From contig CAMPGT010000020.1 of assembly GCA_946885665.1 (NCBI GenBank), positions 1 through 26,836 on the forward strand: a stretch of DNA of 26,836 nucleotides, read 5' to 3'. The translations under genes and the position numbers were made by a program. This DNA comes from an uncultured Chitinophagaceae bacterium (GTDB taxonomy: Bacteria > Bacteroidota > Bacteroidia > Chitinophagales > Chitinophagaceae). Below the pieces are notes generated by a model. The model saw only the letters and a program-made list of their open reading frames with translations, was not told where the DNA came from and ran no database searches. Shown piece after piece: positions 22,026 through 26,836 of this stretch (position 1 is the first letter of the stretch; every line of letters starts with the position of its first letter).

Positions 22026-23180
22026 ATGCAAGTAACCTTAACTGAAGAACATGAGATGATAAGAAAGGCAGCACGCGACTTTGCACGAAGCGAGTGCCTG
22101 CCGGGAGTGATTGAGAGAGATGAACACCAGCATTTTCCGAAAGAGCAGATCAGGCACCTCGCCAATCTTGGCTTCATGGGCATGATGGTAAGTGAAAAAT
22201 ATGGCGGCGCAGGCCTCGACACGGTCAGTTATGTACTGGCCATGGAAGAGATCAGCAAAATAGATGCAAGCGTTTCGGTGTGCATGAGCGTAAACAATTC
22301 GCTGGTGTGCTGGGGACTTGAGCGATACGGTACCGAAGAGCAGAAACAAAGATACCTGGTACCGCTGGCGGGGGGCTCAAAGGATAATGAACTGTACATC
22401 GGCGCTTTTTTGTTGAGCGAACCGGAGGCGGGCAGCGATGCGCGGTCTCAAAAGACGACTGCCGAAGACAGGGGCGATCATTATTTGCTCAACGGAACAA
22501 AGAACTGGATCACCAATGGCGGCTCTGCTGCGGTTTACCTGGTGATGGCGCAAACCGATGCTTCGAAGGGAAGCAAGGGCATCAATGCTTTTATTGTCGA
22601 AAAAAACTGGCCGGGCGTTACGGTGGGTCCAAAAGAAAATAAGATGGGCATCAGGGCCAGCGACACCCACAGCATCATGTTCCAGGATGTGCAGGTGCCG
22701 AAGGAAAACAGGATAGGAGAAGATGGGTTCGGTTTCGTTTTCGCCATGCGCACGCTCGAGGGCGGCCGCATTGGCATTGCTTCCCAGGCGCTCGGCATCG
22801 CCTCCGGCGCATATGAGCTGTCGTTGCAATATGCAAAAGAAAGGAAGGCCTTTGGCGTACCGATATGCCAGCACCAGGCCATACAGTTCAAACTCTCCGA
22901 AATGGCCACACGCGTTGAAGCGGCCCGGCTGCTTTGCATGAAGGCGGCGTGGGAAAAGGATAATAACGACGATTATGCGGTGAGCTCGTCACAGGCAAAG
23001 CTGTTCAGCGCCGAAACGGCGATGTGGACAACGGTTGAAGCCGTGCAGGTACACGGCGGATATGGGTATGTTAAAGAATATCATGTGGAGCGGCTGATGC
23101 GTGACGCCAAGATAACGCAGATATACGAAGGCACCAGCGAAGTACAGCGAATGGTGATCAGCAGGGCGGTGATTGGATAA
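22026..23180 (+). CDS. Acyl-CoA dehydrogenase
   Basis: An FAD enzyme that introduces the alpha-beta double bond in beta-oxidation or branched-chain acyl-CoA breakdown. The 384-residue length is normal. It contains GAFLLSEPEAGSDA and TKNWITNGG (FAD and substrate loops), YAKERKAFGVPI, QVHGGYGYVKEYHVERLMRDAK, and the catalytic Glu (about E368) in QIYEGTSEVQ. The Glu in this position is typical of short- and medium-chain members. Chain-length preference is not clear from sequence. It has its own predicted promoter with an overlapping palindrome and is divergent from sucC. Confidence 0.92.
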   Translation: MQVTLTEEHEMIRKAARDFARSECLPGVIERDEHQHFPKEQIRHLANLGFMGMMVSEKYGGAGLDTVSYVLAMEEISKIDASVSVCMSVNNSLVCWGLERYGTEEQKQRYLVPLAGGSKDNELYIGAFLLSEPEAGSDARSQKTTAEDRGDHYLLNGTKNWITNGGSAAVYLVMAQTDASKGSKGINAFIVEKNWPGVTVGPKENKMGIRASDTHSIMFQDVQVPKENRIGEDGFGFVFAMRTLEGGRIGIASQALGIASGAYELSLQYAKERKAFGVPICQHQAIQFKLSEMATRVEAARLLCMKAAWEKDNNDDYAVSSSQAKLFSAETAMWTTVEAVQVHGGYGYVKEYHVERLMRDAKITQIYEGTSEVQRMVISRAVIG

Positions 23181-23207
23181 CCTGAAAATCATCCCTTAGT
23201 ATATTTG
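23173..23207 (+). promoter_or_regulatory. Predicted promoter of the yggS-type gene, possibly leaderless
   Basis: TATATTTG (23200-23207) is an exact TAnnTTTG -7 box. A TTG at 23173-23175, inside the end of the dehydrogenase gene, lies 24 bases upstream, slightly beyond the usual spacing. The -7 box ends only 5 bases before the ATG at 23213, so transcription would begin at or very near the start codon. Confidence 0.45.
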
Positions 23208-23212
23208 CAGGG

Positions 23213-23899
23213 ATGCGAAAGGAAAAATATCAACAACTAAGAGAATCGCTGGGAAAGCACACCACCCTCGTTGCGGTATCCAAACTGCAGCCCGTTGAGG
23301 CCATCATGGATATGTACAAGCTGGGGCACCGCGACTTTGGGGAGAACTATGTGCAGGAACTCATCGAAAAACAATTGCTGCTGCCCGGCGACATACGCTG
23401 GCACTTCATCGGGCACCTGCAGTCGAACAAAATTAAATACATCGCTCCCTTCATCCACCTGGTGCAGAGCGTGGACAGTTTCAAGCTGCTGCTCGAAATC
23501 GACCGGCAGGGAGCGAAGATCAACAGGAGAATAGATTGCCTTCTGCAGGTGCATATTGCTAACGAAGAAACGAAATTCGGTTTGCACGAACAGGAGCTGG
23601 ACGAACTGGTAACGGGCCTGATGCGGGCAAATGAGCAGCACCAGCTCAACCATATTCGCGTTACGGGATTGATGGGCATGGCGTCTTTTTCCGATAATGT
23701 TGAAAAAGTGCGGGCCGAGTTCAAGTATCTTTCCACGATTTACGATAAATATGCAGACGTCAGCACGCATAATTTTCATTTTAAAAATTTATCAATGGGT
23801 ATGAGCAGCGACTATTCCATTGCCATTGAGGAAGGCAGCAACATGGTGAGGATAGGAAGCCTGCTGTTCGGAGCGAGGCCGTATCCTGAAAATCGCTAA
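23213..23899 (+). CDS. YggS/PROSC-family PLP homeostasis protein
   Basis: A single-domain fold type III PLP protein of 228 residues that binds the cofactor without known catalysis and buffers free PLP. The PLP lysine is K24 in LVAVSKLQPVEAI. Further marks are DFGENYVQEL (43-52), WHFIGHLQSNK, LVQSVDS, LMGMAS and the C-terminal LSMGMSSDYSIAIEEGSNMVRIGSLLFG. The ATG at 23213 gives the usual N-terminal length before the lysine. A -7 box ends 5 bases upstream. The gene lies between the acyl-CoA dehydrogenase and desaturase genes, all on the plus strand; no special functional link is apparent. Confidence 0.92.
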   Translation: MRKEKYQQLRESLGKHTTLVAVSKLQPVEAIMDMYKLGHRDFGENYVQELIEKQLLLPGDIRWHFIGHLQSNKIKYIAPFIHLVQSVDSFKLLLEIDRQGAKINRRIDCLLQVHIANEETKFGLHEQELDELVTGLMRANEQHQLNHIRVTGLMGMASFSDNVEKVRAEFKYLSTIYDKYADVSTHNFHFKNLSMGMSSDYSIAIEEGSNMVRIGSLLFGARPYPENR

Positions 23900-23938
23900 A
23901 TTGCACGTTTCACGGCAATCTAAATTAAAGGCGTTGTA

Positions 23939-24745
23939 ATGGTAGTTTTGATCTTTGTAGTTGTACACTGGTATCTTTCCCTTTTTTGTCAAACTTTTTT
24001 CCTGCACCGGTACGCGGCTCACGGCGCGTTTAAAATGAGTAAAGGCTGGGAGAAATTTTTTTATATCCTCACGTTCATCACGCAGGGCTCCTCGTACATG
24101 AGCGCCAGGACATATGCCCTCCTCCACAGGCTTCATCATGCATTTACCGACACGGAAGACGATCCGCACTCGCCTTCATTCTCAAAGAATGCGGTCGACC
24201 TGATGAACCAAACGAGAAAGAAATATGCTGATATCTATAACAGGAGGATCGAAGTAGATGAAAAGTTCACCAAGAACCTGCCCGACTGGGCCGCTTTCGA
24301 CCGGTTCGCACATCCATGGGTCACGCGCCTGCTTTGGGTGGCGGCTTACGTGGCTTTTTATGTTGCGTTTGCCACCGCTCCGTGGCAATACATCTTTTTG
24401 CCGGTCACCTTATTTATCGGACCCATCCAGGGTGGCGTAATCAACTGGTTCGCACACAAGTACGGTTCCACGAACTTCGCCATGAACAACACCTCCAAAA
24501 ATCTCTTTTATATCGATGTGTTAATGTTGGGAGAGGCCTACCATAATAATCACCATAAATTTCCCTCAAGTATTAATTTCGGTGTGAAGAAAAATGAGGT
24601 CGACCCAATCTACTTCGTTATTTTACTCTTCAACCGGCTGCGCATCATTCGTCTCAACAGGGCCGAACGAAAGACCATGGACAAAGAAAGGCACATGATC
24701 TTCAAAAAGGAGCGGGTAAAAGAACTCGATAATGTAAATATTTAA
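23939..24745 (+). CDS. Membrane fatty-acid (acyl-CoA) desaturase
   Basis: A di-iron integral membrane desaturase of 268 residues that introduces a double bond into acyl chains. All three histidine boxes are intact: HRYAAH (23-28), HRLHH (63-67) and HNNHH (202-206). Hydrophobic helices lie at about 2-20, 40-55, 125-145 and 148-165. The most similar known group is the Delta9-type acyl-CoA/acyl-lipid desaturase of Bacteroidota. The start MVVLIFVVVHWYLSLF places the first His box at the usual distance. TAGTTTTG just inside the frame (23942-23949) looks like a promoter box but is probably fortuitous. It would help maintain membrane fluidity. Confidence 0.9.
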   Translation: MVVLIFVVVHWYLSLFCQTFFLHRYAAHGAFKMSKGWEKFFYILTFITQGSSYMSARTYALLHRLHHAFTDTEDDPHSPSFSKNAVDLMNQTRKKYADIYNRRIEVDEKFTKNLPDWAAFDRFAHPWVTRLLWVAAYVAFYVAFATAPWQYIFLPVTLFIGPIQGGVINWFAHKYGSTNFAMNNTSKNLFYIDVLMLGEAYHNNHHKFPSSINFGVKKNEVDPIYFVILLFNRLRIIRLNRAERKTMDKERHMIFKKERVKELDNVNI

Positions 24746-24761
24746 ATCTGATTGTTGCCGC

Positions 24762-26836
24762 ATGAACAATTTTATCAAGAAAGGAAGGTTTCTTCTCTCC
24801 CTGGTAATTTTGATATCCACGACATCGCTGAACGCACAGGTTTACGATTCTGTATTGAAGGTGCTCGACACCAGGTACCCGCAGGAAAAACTGTATCTCC
24901 ACTTCGACAGATCGTACTACAACCCCGGTGAAACCATCTGGTTCAAGGCCTATCTTTTCGCGGCCAACGTTCCTTCCGGCATCAGCAAAACGGTTTACAC
25001 CGATCTCATCGACGAGAACGGGAAACTGTTATCCAGGAACATATCACCAGTTGTAAGGTCGAGCTGTGCCGCGTCTTTCGATTTGCCGCCAAACATCACT
25101 TCATCATTGGTGTATGTGCGGGCATATACCGACTGGATGCTGAACTTCGATTCATCTTTCATCTATACAAAGGCCATCCCTGTTTTGCAACCGCAACAGG
25201 AAACGGCAAAGAAGAAAGTGGTCCCGAAAAATTTTCTCCAGTTTTTTCCTGAAGGTGGCGACCTGGTGCAGGGTGTTGAATCGAGGGTGGCTTTCAAAGC
25301 AACCGACATTCACGGCCTGCCCTACAAAGTGAGCGGAGAGGTTGTGGACAGCAAAGGAAAAGCTGTTGCTGCGTTCCACTCCGTGCATGATGGGATGGGA
25401 TTTTTTATGTTAACGCCCGAGGCAGGAGAAAAATACAAGGCACTCTGGAAAGACAGCACGGGCAAAGCGCAGCAAACGCCCATACCCGCGGCCAACAAGG
25501 ATGGATTCGTACTGCGTATCGACCAGGACGCCGCCGGTATATCCTTCGGCATATCGCGGCCGGCCGGCGGAGCCGATGCGAGACACGTCACCATTGTTGG
25601 GCAGATGCAGCAACAGTTGGTATACATGGCCACAGCCAACGTATCAGGCAGTAAAACGGTGAAAGGCGTGATCCCCACCGAAAATATTCCCGCCGGCATA
25701 CTGCAGCTAACGTTGTTCTCGGAGAACAGGCAACCACTTGCGGAGCGAATCGATTTCGTGAACAAGCTTGATTACTATTTCATCACCGATCTTAACCACC
25801 CGCTCAAGAGCTTTGAAAAAAGAAGCAGGAACGTGATCCAGGTAGATGTTCCCGACACCATTCGCACCAACCTGTCGATTTCGATAACCGATGCGGATAT
25901 CGATCCAAAACTGCCCGGCGAAGATGACATCTTCTCGAGCGTGCTTATCACCAGCGACGTCAAAGGATACGTTCATCACCCGGCATATTACTTTTCCAGT
26001 GAGGCCGACAGCGTTGTCAAACACCTCGACCTCGTAATGATGACGAACGGGTGGAGACGATTCAAATGGGAAGACGCACTGGCAGGCAATTTTCCTGTGA
26101 TTAAGCACATGCCTTCCGAATACCTCACCATCAACGGAAAAATTAACGGCCTCAGAACAACGGAGCTGTTGCAAAAAGAGCTGAGCGGTATCCTTGAGTT
26201 CAACAAAAAGCAGGAATTCATGACGATACCCGTTGATCCGGATGGTAGTTTCCAGGTGGGCGGACTTCTATTTTTCGACACGGCCAGGCTGTATTACCAG
26301 TTCAATAATGACAAAGAAAAAGTGCTCACGTCGCGCGCTTCATTCGACATCAAAAGCAACCTGCTGAAATCGAATGTGATCATGAATTTTGACTCGAATG
26401 CGGTTTACCAGTCTGTGTTGCCGCCAAAGGATGTGTGGGCGAAGAACCTGGATCTTTCGGAAAAAAATATGGCCGTAATGGACGCGCGCAGGAAGGTGCA
26501 GACGCTGGAGGCCGTAACGGTTACCGCCCGGCAGAAATCGAAGAAGGAAGAGATGGACGAAAAATATACCAGTGGATTGTTTTCTGGTGGTGACGCATAT
26601 ACTTTTTTGCAGGATGACGACATCAGCGCCAAAGGCGCGTTATCGGTACTCAATTATTTGCAGGGAAAAGTGGCGGGATTGCAAATAACGGGGATGGGTC
26701 AACAGGCCACCATGAGCTGGCGTGGCGGTACGCCGACCCTTTTCATCAACGAGATGCCTTCGGATGTGGGGATGGTTCAGACCCTGACGATGGCGGATAT
26801 TGCCATGATCAAGGTGTTCAGACCCCCGTTTTTCGG
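24762..26836 (+). CDS. TonB-plug-domain protein with N-terminal macroglobulin-like (MG2) region, 3' end outside the window
   Basis: An open frame of at least 691 codons with no stop before the right edge. A signal peptide (MNNFIKKGRFLLSLVILIST then TSLNAQ) is cleaved near Ala-Gln. The mature start, KLYLHFDRSYYNPGETIWFKA (two overlapping pieces, about 43-63), is the MG2-type strand motif found in alpha-2-macroglobulins and in a large group of Bacteroidota surface proteins. Beta-rich, uncharacterised domains follow. Near residues 620-691 is a TonB receptor plug-like segment (LNYLQGKVAGLQI, then WRGGTPTLFIN). No barrel can be seen because the gene is cut; relatives often have none. A surface or periplasmic role in polymer or protein handling is plausible but unproven. 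Confidence 0.85.
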   Translation, partial: MNNFIKKGRFLLSLVILISTTSLNAQVYDSVLKVLDTRYPQEKLYLHFDRSYYNPGETIWFKAYLFAANVPSGISKTVYTDLIDENGKLLSRNISPVVRSSCAASFDLPPNITSSLVYVRAYTDWMLNFDSSFIYTKAIPVLQPQQETAKKKVVPKNFLQFFPEGGDLVQGVESRVAFKATDIHGLPYKVSGEVVDSKGKAVAAFHSVHDGMGFFMLTPEAGEKYKALWKDSTGKAQQTPIPAANKDGFVLRIDQDAAGISFGISRPAGGADARHVTIVGQMQQQLVYMATANVSGSKTVKGVIPTENIPAGILQLTLFSENRQPLAERIDFVNKLDYYFITDLNHPLKSFEKRSRNVIQVDVPDTIRTNLSISITDADIDPKLPGEDDIFSSVLITSDVKGYVHHPAYYFSSEADSVVKHLDLVMMTNGWRRFKWEDALAGNFPVIKHMPSEYLTINGKINGLRTTELLQKELSGILEFNKKQEFMTIPVDPDGSFQVGGLLFFDTARLYYQFNNDKEKVLTSRASFDIKSNLLKSNVIMNFDSNAVYQSVLPPKDVWAKNLDLSEKNMAVMDARRKVQTLEAVTVTARQKSKKEEMDEKYTSGLFSGGDAYTFLQDDDISAKGALSVLNYLQGKVAGLQITGMGQQATMSWRGGTPTLFINEMPSDVGMVQTLTMADIAMIKVFRPPFF

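Noticed and set aside
23181..23893. CCTGAAAATC occurring just after the dehydrogenase stop and again at the end of the yggS-type gene
   Set aside because: It is a ten-base match in only two places, one of them coding, with no further extension; chance is sufficient.
23942..23949. TAGTTTTG inside the start of the desaturase gene as a promoter
   Set aside because: It lies within the first codons of a start that fits the family, and no -33 TTG is found at a suitable distance upstream.

Overview
The window looks like ordinary chromosome from a Bacteroidota member, most likely of the Chitinophagaceae/Sphingobacteriia side. The evidence is a SprE/PorW-like component of the type IX secretion and gliding machinery, a TonB-plug protein with an N-terminal macroglobulin-like region, secreted proteins whose signal peptides end just before Gln, several TAnnTTTG promoter boxes, and weak or absent Shine-Dalgarno sequences. 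No rRNA, tRNA, insertion sequence, prophage or CRISPR array was seen. Coding density is high, and no gene-free stretch exceeds about 165 bases.

Region 1 (1-9293) is an aromatic amino acid supercluster read left to right. Its order is prephenate dehydratase (pheA), a class I aminotransferase, prephenate dehydrogenase (tyrA), a DEAD-box RNA helicase with a DbpA-type RNA-binding tail, a DAHP synthase-chorismate mutase fusion, 3-dehydroquinate synthase (aroB), EPSP synthase (aroA) and chorismate synthase (aroC). The products cover the first and last steps of the shikimate pathway and the branches to Phe and Tyr. Dehydroquinase, shikimate dehydrogenase and shikimate kinase must be encoded elsewhere.

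Region 2 (9295-14482) is an envelope cluster: a YcbB-type L,D-transpeptidase, an RlpA-like double-psi beta-barrel protein, a small predicted outer-membrane barrel and, convergent to them, a class A penicillin-binding protein. Region 3 (14635-19656) holds the SprE/PorW-like TPR protein upstream of the PBP gene. Divergent from it is a four-gene unit: a membrane-anchored coiled-coil protein, a bactofilin, a four-helix AtpI-like membrane protein and a SprT-like metalloprotease. Region 4 (19649-24745) is metabolic: a methyltransferase and succinyl-CoA synthetase beta subunit on the minus strand, then acyl-CoA dehydrogenase, a YggS-type PLP protein and a membrane fatty-acid desaturase on the plus strand. 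A TonB-plug/macroglobulin-like gene runs off the right edge.

The most unusual signal is a family of heptamer-phased repeats in the gaps between co-directional genes, at 928-1028, 4725-4752, 5877-5960, 8253-8280 and 14492-14631. There are two sequence classes, one AT-rich (TTTTAAC-like) and one GC-rich (GGGAGTA/ATTGCCC-like). Both have a 7-base unit. In the complete copies a purine-rich arm precedes a complementary pyrimidine-rich arm in the direction of transcription. Several copies contain the stop codon of the upstream gene. Other signals of note are an 18-base perfect palindrome over the predicted promoter of the acyl-CoA dehydrogenase, a possibly leaderless yggS, and a possible 27-residue membrane microprotein at 19649-19732.
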